Origin: Bacteroidales bacterium
GTDB taxonomy: Bacteria > Bacteroidota > Bacteroidia > Bacteroidales > F082
Assembly (NCBI GenBank): GCA_017439405.1
Contig: JAFSJF010000140.1
Location: 1 to 40,621, forward strand
Length of the DNA: 40,621 nt
Reading direction: 5' to 3'
The notes beneath the pieces were generated by a model, which saw only the letters and a program-made list of their open reading frames with translations, had not been told where the DNA came from and did no database searches. The stretch's first letter is position 1. Each line of letters opens with the position of its first letter. A program made the position numbers and the translations under genes. Below are positions 8,000 to 17,177 of this stretch, piece by piece.

Positions 8000-9331
8000 A
8001 TGAAATTAGACCTTTCACACACCAAACCTTTCCTTGACGATGCGCTTGTCCGCAACATTGAATCAAGAATCTCAGATACTTACAAGACCGTTTTCGACAA
8101 GACCGGCGCGGGCAACGACTTCCTCGGCTGGGTCAACCTGCCATCGGAAACCGACGAAAACCTACTTGCCGACATCGAGCAGACGGCTGCCACGCTACGC
8201 AAGAAATCCGACGTTTTCGTCGTCGTGGGCATCGGCGGCTCCTATTTGGGCGCGCGTGCCGTCATCGAGGCCTTGCAGAACCACTTCGCCCCGCTCGTGG
8301 ACGAAAAGCCTTTGATTGTCTATGCCGGCCACAACATGAGCGAGGACTATCTCGTTGACTTACTGCAAGTTCTCGACAAGAAGGACTATTCCTTGGCCGT
8401 CATCTCCAAGTCGGGCACCACGACCGAGCCGGCCATCGCCTTCCGTATCTTGAAGAACCACCTTATTAATAAATATGGAGAACAGGAAGCCGCTTCGCGC
8501 ATCGTGGCCATCACCGACAAGGCCAAGGGCGCACTGAAACAATTGGCCAACGTGAAGGGCTACAAGACCTATATCGTCCCCGACGACGTGGGCGGTCGCT
8601 TCTCCGTTTTGACGCCCGTGGGGCTGTTGCCCATCGCCGTGGCGGGCATCGACATCCGCGCCTTGGTGAAGGGAGCCGTCGAGATGGAACGGTTGTGCAA
8701 GAAGCAGCCCACGATGGAAAACCCTGTCTCCCAATACGCTGTAGTGCGCCACGCCCTGTACGAAAAGGGCCTGACCAACGAAATCATGGTGAACTACGAG
8801 CCGCGTTTGGTGTTTTTCAGCGAATGGTGGAAGCAGCTTTACGGCGAGAGCCACGGCAAGCAGCACAAGGGCATCTTCCCAGCCTCGGTCACCTTCAGCA
8901 CCGACCTCCACTCGATGGGGCAATACATCCAGGACGGCCTGCGCAACCTCTTCGAGACGGTGATTTCGGTGGAAAACGCCGACCACGAGCTGCGCATCCC
9001 GACCGAGGCCGACGACCTCGACCAACTGAACTACATCGCCGGCAAGCGCATCTCGGAGGTGAACCACAAGGCCGAACTCGGCACCGTTTTGGCCCACGAG
9101 GACGGCGGCGTGCCCAACATCCGCATCGTCATTCCCGAAGTGTCAGCCCAAGTGCTCGGCGAGTTGATCTATTTCTTCGAGATGGCCTGTGCCCTCAGCG
9201 GCTACATGCTCGAAGTCAACCCCTTCGACCAGCCCGGCGTGGAAGCCTACAAGAAGAACATGTTCGCGCTGCTCGGAAAGAAAGGCTTCGAGGCTCAGAC
9301 GGCGGAACTGAACCGCAGATTGGGTTTGTAG
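8000..9331 (+). CDS. pgi: Glucose-6-phosphate isomerase
   Basis: The 443-residue enzyme interconverts glucose 6-phosphate and fructose 6-phosphate in the cytoplasm (glycolysis and gluconeogenesis). Diagnostic segments are VVGIGGSYLGARAV, VISKSGTTTEPAIAF (phosphate-binding SKSGTT), GGRFSVLTPVGLLP, GESHGKQHKGIFPAS and the C-terminal EVNPFDQPGVEAYK with the conserved Gln and Lys. The length is that of the short bacterial type. The ATG at 8000 (MKLDLSHTKPF) is used; 30 upstream in-frame codons read through the promoter region. A strong hairpin follows. Confidence 0.96.
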   Translation: MKLDLSHTKPFLDDALVRNIESRISDTYKTVFDKTGAGNDFLGWVNLPSETDENLLADIEQTAATLRKKSDVFVVVGIGGSYLGARAVIEALQNHFAPLVDEKPLIVYAGHNMSEDYLVDLLQVLDKKDYSLAVISKSGTTTEPAIAFRILKNHLINKYGEQEAASRIVAITDKAKGALKQLANVKGYKTYIVPDDVGGRFSVLTPVGLLPIAVAGIDIRALVKGAVEMERLCKKQPTMENPVSQYAVVRHALYEKGLTNEIMVNYEPRLVFFSEWWKQLYGESHGKQHKGIFPASVTFSTDLHSMGQYIQDGLRNLFETVISVENADHELRIPTEADDLDQLNYIAGKRISEVNHKAELGTVLAHEDGGVPNIRIVIPEVSAQVLGELIYFFEMACALSGYMLEVNPFDQPGVEAYKKNMFALLGKKGFEAQTAELNRRLGL

Positions 9332-9367
9332 GAAACAAATCTGAAACAAATCTTTCATAAATCTTTG

Positions 9368-9400
9368 GTTTGGGCGGATTGAAAATCCGCCCAAACTTTG
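9368..9400 (+). terminator. Terminator hairpin after pgi
   Basis: A perfect 13-bp stem (9368-9380 with 9384-9396, GTTTGGGCGGATT pairing) closes a 3-base GAA loop. Only a short T-run follows. Confidence 0.65.
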
Positions 9401-9571
9401 TATAAACCATGCTTACGGCAATTTTCTTGGTTCGGACGAATTTACAAATTCATCGGAACAAAGCCCTAAAAAAGTTGTAATCAAAAATCACAACTTGTTG
9501 ATTATCAACTTTGTTTATTTGGAAAAGTTTGTAATGGCCCTTTTGTTGCATTTTTCAAGCATTTTTTGTAA

Positions 9572-9579
9572 TACATTTG
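9572..9579 (+). promoter_or_regulatory. -7 box for 9602 operon
   Basis: TACATTTG matches TAnnTTTG, 22 bp before the ATG at 9602. It would drive the 9602-13258 gene run. Confidence 0.55.
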
Positions 9580-9601
9580 CAGCCGAAAAACGCAATGAGA
9601 A

Positions 9602-11197
9602 ATGTCAAAAAACAAGACCAAACGGATTGCAACGACACTTGGGCTGGTTTTCGGCCTGCTGCTGTTGGCCGCTTGCGGCAGCAAGGGCAAGACGGAGCGC
9701 ATGGCCGCCGTCATGGACGAGGTGCGTGCCAAGTACAAGGCCTACGACGACATCAGCAACGACGACCAAATCTTTGAGGCTTACGACTATTTCGTCAGGC
9801 AAAAAGACTTCGGGAACGCCGCGCCCGCCGCGCTCTACAGCGGCTGCGTGCGCCAGGCCAAGAAGGAATACGAGGCCGCCATGAACTGCTACAAGGAAGC
9901 CGACCGCTATGGCCGCATGGCCGGCGACTCGGTGAGTGCCGCCTTCGCGCAATATTATATAGGTGACCTGCTCAACGCGAGCGGCCACGAGGCCGATGCC
10001 ATCACGAACTACAAGGCCGCCGCCGCGCTGTGGGGCGACAGCCTCTCGCGCAAGGCACGCTGCCTCAACGCCGTGGCCATGATGGACCTTGTCATCGACG
10101 AATACGACAGCGCGTTTGTCTATCTCGAACAAGCCTTGGACTTGGCCCAAACCGCCAAAGACAAGGTTACCGAAGCCTCGGTGTGGAACAACTACTCCGT
10201 GGCCTATCAGTTGCTTGACGAAAACGATGCCGCCTTGGACTGCCTGCGAAAGACCCTGCCCTTGGTGGACGAAAAACGTCGCCCCGTCGCCCTGCTCAAC
10301 TTGGCAAAGGTGTATTTGGCCATGGATAATCGCGACTCTTTGGAATACTATAAGACATTGATGCTCAACGCAATAGAGAAAACGGACATTCAGCCTGAGA
10401 CCCAAGCCGCCGTCTATGGTTTCCTCATCAAGGATGCATTGGCCGTGGGCGACTACGAAGGTGCCTATCAGTTTGAACGGCAGCACGAAAAGGTGGCCTT
10501 GGACCTCCTCTCCGACCAAACGCAAAGCTCCGTCCTCGAGATCCAGAAGAAATACGACTTTGAGGCGCAGGCCAACCAACACAACCGCCAGATGCTCTCG
10601 CGGCAAAGGGTGATTATCCTGCTCACCGTTATTTTGCTGGCAGCTTTGGTTGCGGTAACGATATTGATTCTCAATGCCTTGAAAAAGAAACGCATTGAGG
10701 CGGAAATCAATGCGAACCTATTGGAACTGAAGAAACGCAATGCGCAACAGCAACAGACGCAAAGCGAGATGCAGGCGCAGTTTGATGCATTGCAACAACA
10801 AAGCGAGCAGCAATTGCAGCTGCAAAACGCCCTCCGAGAACAGACCGACGACCGCCTAAAAGACGAATACCTGCAAAAATGCCACATTATCCGCTGCTTC
10901 GAGGTGCTTTCGCGCGACCGCAGCAACCCGATGGCTTTCAAGGACTTGGAGAAGTCACTCTTTGAGGGCGAGGACCATTGGGCAGGCTTCGAGGTGGCCT
11001 TCGAGGGCGTGCATCCAGGCTTCATCGCCTCGGTCAGGGAGCGCTATCCCGACTTGTCGGAATCGGAGTTCCGCTACTGCTTGCTTTCGCATTTCAAGCT
11101 CTCGCGGCAGGAATACGCCGATGTGCTCGGTTGCAGCGTCTATAACGTCGACAAAGTTCGTGCAAGCCTCAACGCCAAAATGAAAGAAAATGAATAA
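9602..11197 (+). CDS. Membrane-anchored TPR lipoprotein with C-terminal HTH-like domain
   Basis: The 531-residue protein has a lipoprotein signal ending at Cys25 (LLLLAACGS), a helical TPR array to about residue 320, a transmembrane helix near 338-362 (VIILLTVILLAALVAVTILI), a Gln-rich coiled coil to about 430, and a C-terminal domain with YPDLSESEFRYCLLSHFKLSRQEYADVLG, a LuxR-like helix-turn-helix region. This layout is a known Bacteroidales family of one-component sensors in which the TPR part would face the periplasm and the HTH the cytoplasm; the signal is unknown. Its stop overlaps the next start by 8 bp, so it probably leads an operon of envelope proteins, which it may regulate. Confidence 0.8.
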   Translation: MSKNKTKRIATTLGLVFGLLLLAACGSKGKTERMAAVMDEVRAKYKAYDDISNDDQIFEAYDYFVRQKDFGNAAPAALYSGCVRQAKKEYEAAMNCYKEADRYGRMAGDSVSAAFAQYYIGDLLNASGHEADAITNYKAAAALWGDSLSRKARCLNAVAMMDLVIDEYDSAFVYLEQALDLAQTAKDKVTEASVWNNYSVAYQLLDENDAALDCLRKTLPLVDEKRRPVALLNLAKVYLAMDNRDSLEYYKTLMLNAIEKTDIQPETQAAVYGFLIKDALAVGDYEGAYQFERQHEKVALDLLSDQTQSSVLEIQKKYDFEAQANQHNRQMLSRQRVIILLTVILLAALVAVTILILNALKKKRIEAEINANLLELKKRNAQQQQTQSEMQAQFDALQQQSEQQLQLQNALREQTDDRLKDEYLQKCHIIRCFEVLSRDRSNPMAFKDLEKSLFEGEDHWAGFEVAFEGVHPGFIASVRERYPDLSESEFRYCLLSHFKLSRQEYADVLGCSVYNVDKVRASLNAKMKENE

Positions 11198-11672
11198 AAC
11201 CATGAAATACAGACCTTTATTAATCATTCTCGCCATCATCGCCCTAATGCCCGTTTCGTGCAAGAAGTTCAATCCCTTTGAAAGGTCCAAACCCACCATG
11301 AATTATGTCTCTGGCGACGATAAGGACAAAATCGACCTGAAAGGCTCTCTGCTGAAACCCGACATGAGGTTTGAAAACATCTATGCGGAGATAACAGGAA
11401 AGACCATTTACATCTACTTCAACGAACCCATGGAGCCGTGCTTGGTCACCCTTACCGCCGAAAACAACGACCTGCTGTATGCCCGAAAGGTGCAGAAACA
11501 GCATCCTGCCACACTGCGCATCTTCTTGGGAAGCGAACCCACGGGCAACTATCGGCTCTACATCAGCAACGGCACCGAAGAAGCCTCGGCCTGGTTCCAT
11601 TTCGAGAACAAGGAAGCGCCCAACCGCTGCCCCGTACCCATTGAAATCGATTCAACATCTATAATTCAATAA
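11190..11672 (+). CDS. DUF3244-like small lipoprotein, copy 1
   Basis: The 160-residue protein starts with a lipoprotein signal (ALMPVSCKKF). The body contains KIDLKGSLLKPDMR, a beta-rich middle and GNYRLYISNGTEEASAWFHF, which fits the DUF3244 beta-sandwich of small Bacteroidales envelope proteins. It overlaps the regulator gene upstream by 8 bp; an internal ATG at 11202 is a possible alternative start. It shares DKIDLKGS and LYISNGT with the protein at 12854-13258, so the two are paralogues in one operon. Role unknown. Confidence 0.7.
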   Translation: MNKTMKYRPLLIILAIIALMPVSCKKFNPFERSKPTMNYVSGDDKDKIDLKGSLLKPDMRFENIYAEITGKTIYIYFNEPMEPCLVTLTAENNDLLYARKVQKQHPATLRIFLGSEPTGNYRLYISNGTEEASAWFHFENKEAPNRCPVPIEIDSTSIIQ

Positions 11673-11675
11673 TTC

Positions 11676-12284
11676 ATGAAGAAAAACATCTTTTTTTCCA
11701 TTCTTCTGGCGGCCTTTGCCCTGCCTGCCTCCGCGCAATTTGACCTGACCAGAGACAACCGGCACGAAATCAGCATCGGCTACGGTCATCTCGCCGTAAG
11801 TGGCGCCGATTTCGACCTCGACTATCCTTATTATCGCCAAGTGGACAACATCGGGACATTTTATGGCGCCTACACCTGTATGCTTGATTCCATCGTAGGC
11901 TTGGGCCTCACCTATTGCTACGACCCGCGAATCATCAACTACTATGACAAGCCCTACCCTTATACGCAAGAACTCAACATCTGCACCTTGGACGAATCGA
12001 GCCACTCCATCATGGCGCACGCCAAGTTCAACTGCTTCAAGTACAAGTTCTTGATGATTTTCGCAAAATTCGATGCCGGCGTTTGCTTTTGGGACTATCG
12101 CCTACAAGAACACCACCCCGACAGCTACGAAATCCTACTACCAAAGGAACACGCCTGCTTTGCTTGGCAGACTGCCCTTGGCGCAGAAGTAGGCATCGGG
12201 AGTTGGGCCTTGTTCGCGCAAATCGGCGTCGGAATGGAAGGCAACGCTTGCGTAGGAATCAATTACAAATTCAAAAACAAATGA
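11676..12284 (+). CDS. Putative outer-membrane beta-barrel protein
   Basis: I do not recognise a named family. The 202-residue protein has a clear signal peptide (MKKNIFFSILLAAFALPASAQ). Alternating polar/hydrophobic strands rich in Tyr and Gly follow (ISIGYGHLAVSG, LGLTYCYDPRI, TALGAEVGIGSWALFAQIG), ending in GINYKFKNK. This is what a small outer-membrane barrel looks like. It lies 3 bp after the upstream lipoprotein gene and overlaps the next start by 4 bp (ATGA), so it is cotranscribed with them. Confidence 0.65.
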   Translation: MKKNIFFSILLAAFALPASAQFDLTRDNRHEISIGYGHLAVSGADFDLDYPYYRQVDNIGTFYGAYTCMLDSIVGLGLTYCYDPRIINYYDKPYPYTQELNICTLDESSHSIMAHAKFNCFKYKFLMIFAKFDAGVCFWDYRLQEHHPDSYEILLPKEHACFAWQTALGAEVGIGSWALFAQIGVGMEGNACVGINYKFKNK

Positions 12285-12844
12285 CCATGGAAAAGCTCTT
12301 ATCAATCTGCATGATGATCGTGATGGCTACTTCATGCGTGAAGCACCCCACCATCATTCTCAAGGTCTCGGACGAAGAATCAACCGCAATTCCCTACCAG
12401 ATGGGCCAAAACGTGAAATTCGTCGACCAAAACGGCGACACGCTGACCTACAAAGTGACCCGCGACATCACCTATCCCTACAGCGGCGAACAATCCTATT
12501 ATGCCATCCATGGCGAGGAACTGTTTCAACCTTCCTGCTATTCCTGCTATGCCCGAAGCGTGGTACTGACCTGCAACCGAGGCAATAAACTGCTGGCAAT
12601 CACGCTAATTCCAAGGAAAGAGTTCCTTTTCTCCATCGAAAACGAAGGCTCGTATTTCGATTTGGGCGGCCATTTTTCGTTCAACGGCAGCTGCACCATC
12701 AACGGCATCAACTATGAGAACGTCCAACACGAAATCCTTCGCGATCAAGAAACAGACGAGTTGCTTTACGACTGGTGCTACAACGAGGCGTTTGGCTTGC
12801 TCTATTTCAGGAAAGGCGACTTCGAGCTGACGAGAATACCATAA
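12281..12844 (+). CDS. Hypothetical lipoprotein
   Basis: No family recognised. The 187-residue product has a lipoprotein-type signal (LLSICMMIVMATSCVKHP, Cys near residue 19) and a beta-rich body with a Cys cluster (SCYSCYARS). The ATG at 12281 overlaps the preceding TGA (ATGA), which suggests translational coupling; a second ATG at 12287 is equally possible. Its place between a putative barrel and two DUF3244-like lipoproteins suggests a cell-surface assembly. Confidence 0.6.
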   Translation: MTMEKLLSICMMIVMATSCVKHPTIILKVSDEESTAIPYQMGQNVKFVDQNGDTLTYKVTRDITYPYSGEQSYYAIHGEELFQPSCYSCYARSVVLTCNRGNKLLAITLIPRKEFLFSIENEGSYFDLGGHFSFNGSCTINGINYENVQHEILRDQETDELLYDWCYNEAFGLLYFRKGDFELTRIP

Positions 12845-12853
12845 AAACACAAA

Positions 12854-13258
12854 ATGATGAGAAATAAGTATCTAGCTATCATTTTCAGCTTTGTCGTGCT
12901 GGCGGTTTTGGCTTGGTCTTGCAGCAAACAGGTCGTGCCTGACGACAAGAACAAAATCGACATCAAAGGCTCGCTGAGCAATGGCGACATGCGCAGCCCC
13001 AACCTCGTGGCGACTTTCGACGAGAAAGCCCTCTGCGTGACGTTTTATGACAACCTTGGCGACTGCACCATCAGCATCATCAACAACGACCATTCCGTTG
13101 CCATTTGCGACACGGTTGCGACCTATTACCATGCCTCATATTGGTACTATTTCCACGACCAACCCTTGAGCCGCTACCATCTCGTCATCAGCAACGGCAC
13201 CGACGAAGCCGAAGGCTGGTTCAACAATTTCAGGATTGTGGCGGTGAAGGTGCAGTAG
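12854..13258 (+). CDS. DUF3244-like small lipoprotein, copy 2
   Basis: The 134-residue protein has a lipoprotein signal with Cys near residue 23 (LAWSCSKQV), then KNKIDIKGSLSNGDMR, a strand-rich middle and YHLVISNGTDEAEGWF. These match copy 1 (11190-11672) at both ends, so the pair arose by duplication. It lies 9 bp after the upstream gene. Function unknown. Confidence 0.65.
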   Translation: MMRNKYLAIIFSFVVLAVLAWSCSKQVVPDDKNKIDIKGSLSNGDMRSPNLVATFDEKALCVTFYDNLGDCTISIINNDHSVAICDTVATYYHASYWYYFHDQPLSRYHLVISNGTDEAEGWFNNFRIVAVKVQ

Positions 13259-13260
13259 GG

Positions 13261-13318
13261 GATTCAAGATTTAAGGTTTAAAATTCAAGATTTAAAATTC
13301 AAAAATTTAAAATTCAAA
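13261..13318. repeat. A/T-rich short direct repeats
   Basis: Variants of TTTAAAATTCAA occur about four times in tandem between the lipoprotein gene and the T9SS-cargo gene. No terminator or clear promoter is visible in the stretch. Confidence 0.5.
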
Positions 13319-13323
13319 TAGTT

Positions 13324-14595
13324 ATGAAGAAATTAGCATTGTTTGCAGCCGCGTTGTGCTGCATGGTGTCGGCTTTGGCACAACACCCCAAGAACGAACC
13401 TATGGCCCAAAAGTCGCTGAAGGACAAGGTTCAACAAGCGGAAAAATGGAACCGCTACGAGAACACGTTCAGCGAGAAGCTGGACAGCATTTACACCGAC
13501 TACGAGAAAGGCATCCTCGCGTATGACGAGCGTTTCAACTGCACGAAAATCGACTACTACGCCAACTGGGGCGGCTGGCTGCATGAATACACCGAGGAGT
13601 ACACCTACGACGACAAAGACCGAGTCGTCATGGTCGTGAGGAAAGCGGGCGAATATGAAGAGTATGCCGACAAGTCGGAATACACCTACAACGCCGAGGG
13701 TTGGCTTTCGGAAGAGCTTGAATATGAGCTTGAAAGCGGAGAATGGATGCTCGTCAACAAGTACACCTACGAGTACGATGCCGATGGCCACATGGTGCTT
13801 GCGCAAGGCTATTCCTACGAAGACGGCTGGCTGGACGAAAGCAAGATGACCTTTGAATACGATGGCGGCCTGCTGCGCAACGATGTCTTCTACTATTACG
13901 ACGAAGAAGTCGACTGGATGCCCAACACGCGGAACGACTACACCTACAACGCCCAAAACCTTTGCACCGAAACGCTTGCCAGCAACTGGGAAGGCGAATG
14001 GGTGGAAAGCTACAAATACGAATACGAGTACGACGCAGCGGGCAATCGTCTTTCGTCAACAGAATCAACCCATTACGACATGGAGGACTGGAAGTTTACG
14101 ACCCGCATCGAGTATACCTACGACACCCACAACAACTGCACCGACAAAGCTACCTATTCCTATGTAGAAGAGGATTGGGTGCTTGAATACACGATGTTTT
14201 ACACTTACGACCGCTCCGTGCCCGTCGAAAATACCGCCGGCATCTTCATGGTTTGGGAGGACGAACTCCCGATTTACAACAAGGTGCTGAACTGGCAAGT
14301 CCAATACGACGATGTCACTGAATCGACAGTGCTGTATTATTCTGGTTGTGAAGGTGTTGGCGAAACTACGGAAAGCCTCTTGTCGGTTTGGCCCAATCCC
14401 GCCTCGGAAACCTTGAATTTCAATGCCGAAGGCTTGCAGCAAGTGGAGATCTTTACGCTGGAAGGAAGACTTGTCGCCACGGCAAACAACAGCTTTGGAA
14501 CCATCGCCATCGGTCATTTGGCCAAGGGTTGCTACCTGCTGAGAGCCACTTTCGAGGACGGCAGAGAAGCCATGCGAAAGTTTGTGAAGGAGTGA
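13324..14595 (+). CDS. Secreted YTYD-repeat protein with T9SS sorting domain
   Basis: The 423-residue protein has a signal peptide (MKKLALF...VSALAQ). About eight repeats of 30-40 residues built around YTYD/YEYD with acidic and Trp residues follow, a pattern that recalls RHS/YD-type beta repeats. The last 75 residues are a type A T9SS sorting domain: SVWPNPASETLNF, VEIFTLEGRLV, GCYLLRATFEDG and a final KFVKE. It should cross the outer membrane through T9SS and stay attached to, or be released from, the surface. The tail resembles that of the broken gene at 5209-6558. Ligand unknown. Confidence 0.8.
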   Translation: MKKLALFAAALCCMVSALAQHPKNEPMAQKSLKDKVQQAEKWNRYENTFSEKLDSIYTDYEKGILAYDERFNCTKIDYYANWGGWLHEYTEEYTYDDKDRVVMVVRKAGEYEEYADKSEYTYNAEGWLSEELEYELESGEWMLVNKYTYEYDADGHMVLAQGYSYEDGWLDESKMTFEYDGGLLRNDVFYYYDEEVDWMPNTRNDYTYNAQNLCTETLASNWEGEWVESYKYEYEYDAAGNRLSSTESTHYDMEDWKFTTRIEYTYDTHNNCTDKATYSYVEEDWVLEYTMFYTYDRSVPVENTAGIFMVWEDELPIYNKVLNWQVQYDDVTESTVLYYSGCEGVGETTESLLSVWPNPASETLNFNAEGLQQVEIFTLEGRLVATANNSFGTIAIGHLAKGCYLLRATFEDGREAMRKFVKE

Positions 14596-14636
14596 TTTTC
14601 ACACGCAGAGCACGCCAAGATTTATGAACGAAAAAG

Positions 14637-14668
14637 TCGGGAGAGCACAACGCTTTCCCGATTTTTTT
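14637..14668 (+). terminator. Rho-independent terminator
   Basis: The stem TCGGGAGAGC (14637-14646) pairs with GCTTTCCCGA (14652-14661), with one G-T pair and an ACAAC loop, and seven T follow. It ends the 13324 gene. Confidence 0.85.
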
Positions 14669-14677
14669 GTGGGCCAT

Positions 14678-14710
14678 TTTGTTTTTATGACGAAAAAATT
14701 ATTACTTTTG
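14678..14710 (+). promoter_or_regulatory. Promoter for ATPase gene at 14733
   Basis: TTTG at 14678-14681 and TACTTTTG at 14703-14710 are separated by 21 bp, a good fit to the -33/-7 Bacteroidota promoter, 22 bp before the ATG. Confidence 0.65.
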
Positions 14711-14732
14711 CATAATTATTTCTGCATAAACT

Positions 14733-15854
14733 ATGATAAACCCATTTGTAACCAAAGGTTATGTTTCGGCCAAGTACTTCTGCGACAGGGAGAAAGAGAG
14801 CCAACAACTGCTACGCGAACTCGAAAACGGCAACGATGTCGCCTTGATTGCGACGCGCAAAATCGGCAAATCGGGCCTGATACATCATTGCTTCGATGCC
14901 TTTGAATTGGCGAAAGACTATAATCTGTTTTTCATCGATTTCTATTCGGTGGGCACGTTGCGCGAGATGGTTTACATGATGAGCCGCGCCATCGTCAATG
15001 CCCTTGCACCGAAAGGAGCCGTGCGTCTGCAACAGTTCAGCACAGCGGTCAGGTCGATGTCATTCGTGATGACCACCGACTTGACGGGGCTTCCCAAGCT
15101 CAACATCCAATTGGGCGACATCCGCGAGCCGCAAGTTTCGTTGGAGGAAATCTTCCATTATCTCGAACACTCCGACCGACCAAACATCGTAGCCATCGAC
15201 GAGTTCCAGCAAATCGCCAAGTTCCCCGAAAAGAACGTGGAAGCCTTATTGCGCACCTACGTCCAGCAATGCCATCGAACCAAGTTCATCTTTGCGGGCA
15301 GCCAGCGCCACCTGATGGGCGACATCTTTACCAGCGCAGCGCATCCGTTCTACCAAAGCGCCTCGGTGATGCATCTCGGACCCATCGACAAGGAAAAATA
15401 TCGCGAGTTTGCATGCCATCATTTTTCAGAGGCAAACAAAACACTGGAAACCAATGTGATAGATGAACTCTACAACCGTTTTGAAGGCATCACTTGGTAT
15501 ATGCAGAAAACACTGAACACCCTGTTTTTGCTGCCCAACAAGACCCAACGCTATGGCCTTGACGAAATGGAAGAAGCCATCCAAAACATCATCGACACCA
15601 ACGACTTCACCTACGCCGAAAAGATGTTCCAACTGCCTGAAAAACAGAAGGAACTGCTATTGGCCATCTGTCAGGAAGGCAAAGCCACCAAAATCACTTC
15701 GGTCAATTTCGTGAAGCGGCATAAGATTTACTCGACCAGCACTGTACAATCAGCTTGCAACGGACTGTTGGACAAAGAGTTGATTACCGAGGAAGCTGGA
15801 CAATACTTCGTTTATGACAAATTTTTCGAGCTTTGGCTACGACAAAACTATTGA
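14733..15854 (+). CDS. ATPase_2-type (archaeal-style) ATP-binding protein
   Basis: The 373-residue protein has a variant Walker A (ATRKIGKSGLI), a Walker B with catalytic acidic pair (IVAIDEFQQI), a sensor-like FIFAGSQRHLM, and a C-terminal winged-helix-like region ending in YFVYDKFFELWLRQ. This is the ATPase_2 layout common in Bacteroidota as stand-alone genes. No PD-(D/E)XK motif is visible at the C-terminus, unlike the three other ATPases in this window. Substrate unknown. It is followed after 4 bp by the U32 peptidase gene, so the two may be cotranscribed. Confidence 0.85.
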   Translation: MINPFVTKGYVSAKYFCDREKESQQLLRELENGNDVALIATRKIGKSGLIHHCFDAFELAKDYNLFFIDFYSVGTLREMVYMMSRAIVNALAPKGAVRLQQFSTAVRSMSFVMTTDLTGLPKLNIQLGDIREPQVSLEEIFHYLEHSDRPNIVAIDEFQQIAKFPEKNVEALLRTYVQQCHRTKFIFAGSQRHLMGDIFTSAAHPFYQSASVMHLGPIDKEKYREFACHHFSEANKTLETNVIDELYNRFEGITWYMQKTLNTLFLLPNKTQRYGLDEMEEAIQNIIDTNDFTYAEKMFQLPEKQKELLLAICQEGKATKITSVNFVKRHKIYSTSTVQSACNGLLDKELITEEAGQYFVYDKFFELWLRQNY

Positions 15855-15858
15855 TAGT

Positions 15859-17097
15859 ATGAAACCAACCATCGAAATCATGGCTCCAGTGGGTTCCTAC
15901 GAGGCCCTGGCAGCCGCCATACAGGCCGGTGCCGGCAGCGTCTATTTCGGAATCGGCAAACTCAACATGCGCTCACGTTCGGCGAAGAACTTCACCCTCG
16001 ACGACCTGCGCCAATTGGCCGAAACCTGCAACGAGAACGGCGTAAAGAGTTATGTCACAGTGAATACCGTGATTTATGACGAGGAGATGGAAGAGATGCA
16101 CCAACTGCTCGACGCGATTAAGGCCAACGGCATCTCGGCCATCATCGCCTCTGACCAAAGCGTCATCCAATATGCGCGGAAAATCGGCATTGAAGTGCAC
16201 ATGTCCACGCAATGCAACATCACCAACCTCGAAGCCGTGCGCTACTATTCGCAGTTCGCCGACGTGATGGTGACTGCCCGCGAGCTGAACATCGACCAAG
16301 TGAAATACATCACCGAACAGATTGAAAAACAACAAATTCGCGGGCCTCATGGCGACTTGGTGCGCATTGAGGTGTTCTGTCATGGGGCCTTGTGCATGGC
16401 CATTTCGGGAAAGTGCAACCTCAGTCAAGACCTATTCAATTCTTCCTCCAACCGTGGCGCTTGCCTGCAACTATGCCGTCGTGGCTACGATGTGCGCGAG
16501 CGCGAGGAAGGCTATGAGTTGATGCTCGACAACGAATACATCATGTCGCCAAAGGACCTCTGCACGCTGCCTTTCCTCGACCGCGTGCTTGATGCTGGTG
16601 TCGAAGTGTTGAAAATCGAAGGGCGCGGTCGCTCGCCGGAATACACCAAAATGACAGTTTCGGTCTATAGCGAGGCGGTGAAGGCCATTCGCGAAGGCAC
16701 CTTCACGCAAGAGAAAATCGACGCTTGGATGGAGCAGTTGAAGAGTGTTTACAACCGTGGTTTCTGGGATGGCTATTATCTCGGTCGCCGCACTTTTGAA
16801 TGGTCGAAGCAATACGGCTCGCAAGCCACCCAAACCAAGGAATATATCGGCTTGATTACCAACTATTACAGCAAATTGGGCGTGGCCGAAATCCGAATGG
16901 ACAGCCACGAACTGAAACTTGGTGAACAAATCATGATCATCGGTCCGACAACCGGCGTTTACGAGGACACTTTGAGCGAAATCCGCGTGGATTTGGGTCA
17001 GGTGGAACAGACCGTGAAGGGCGAATATTGTTCTATCCTCGTGAAGTCGTTGGTGCGGCGCGGCGATAAGGTTTACAAGGTGGTTTCTACTTTGTAG
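15859..17097 (+). CDS. U32 peptidase-family protein, TrhP/RlhA-like RNA hydroxylation factor
   Basis: The 412-residue protein opens with IMAPVGSYEALAAAIQAGAGSVYFG and carries the U32 signature EVFCHGALCMAISGKCNLS, followed by the Cys-rich NRGACLQLCRRGY and the LKIEGRGRSPEY segment. Despite the name, characterised relatives (TrhP, RlhA) act in RNA hydroxylation and use the conserved Cys residues. The C-terminal 80 residues form a beta-barrel-like domain (LGEQIMIIGPTTG). The ATG at 15859 (MKPTIEIMAP) is chosen; the upstream in-frame codons lie inside the ATPase gene. Which RNA it acts on cannot be told. Confidence 0.85.
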   Translation: MKPTIEIMAPVGSYEALAAAIQAGAGSVYFGIGKLNMRSRSAKNFTLDDLRQLAETCNENGVKSYVTVNTVIYDEEMEEMHQLLDAIKANGISAIIASDQSVIQYARKIGIEVHMSTQCNITNLEAVRYYSQFADVMVTARELNIDQVKYITEQIEKQQIRGPHGDLVRIEVFCHGALCMAISGKCNLSQDLFNSSSNRGACLQLCRRGYDVREREEGYELMLDNEYIMSPKDLCTLPFLDRVLDAGVEVLKIEGRGRSPEYTKMTVSVYSEAVKAIREGTFTQEKIDAWMEQLKSVYNRGFWDGYYLGRRTFEWSKQYGSQATQTKEYIGLITNYYSKLGVAEIRMDSHELKLGEQIMIIGPTTGVYEDTLSEIRVDLGQVEQTVKGEYCSILVKSLVRRGDKVYKVVSTL

Positions 17098-17145
17098 GGC
17101 TGTCACAATTCCCCCTTCCTAAGGGGGCAGGGGGATTGGGCAGCC
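17098..17145. terminator. G/C-rich inverted repeat, terminator-like
   Basis: CCCCCTT (17111-17117) pairs with AAGGGGG (17121-17127) within an outer GGCTG/CAGCC pair. It directly follows the stop at 17097. The block resembles an interspersed repeat with CCCCCTT/AAGGGGGCAGGGGG that I recall from Bacteroidota genomes. Confidence 0.5.
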
Positions 17146-17177
17146 GCACATTGTGGCAATCGTTTTAGCAAATTCTT

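Noticed and set aside
14733-15854. Nuclease domain at the end of this ATPase
   Set aside because: No D...E-x-K pattern is visible in the last 100 residues, unlike the other three ATPases.
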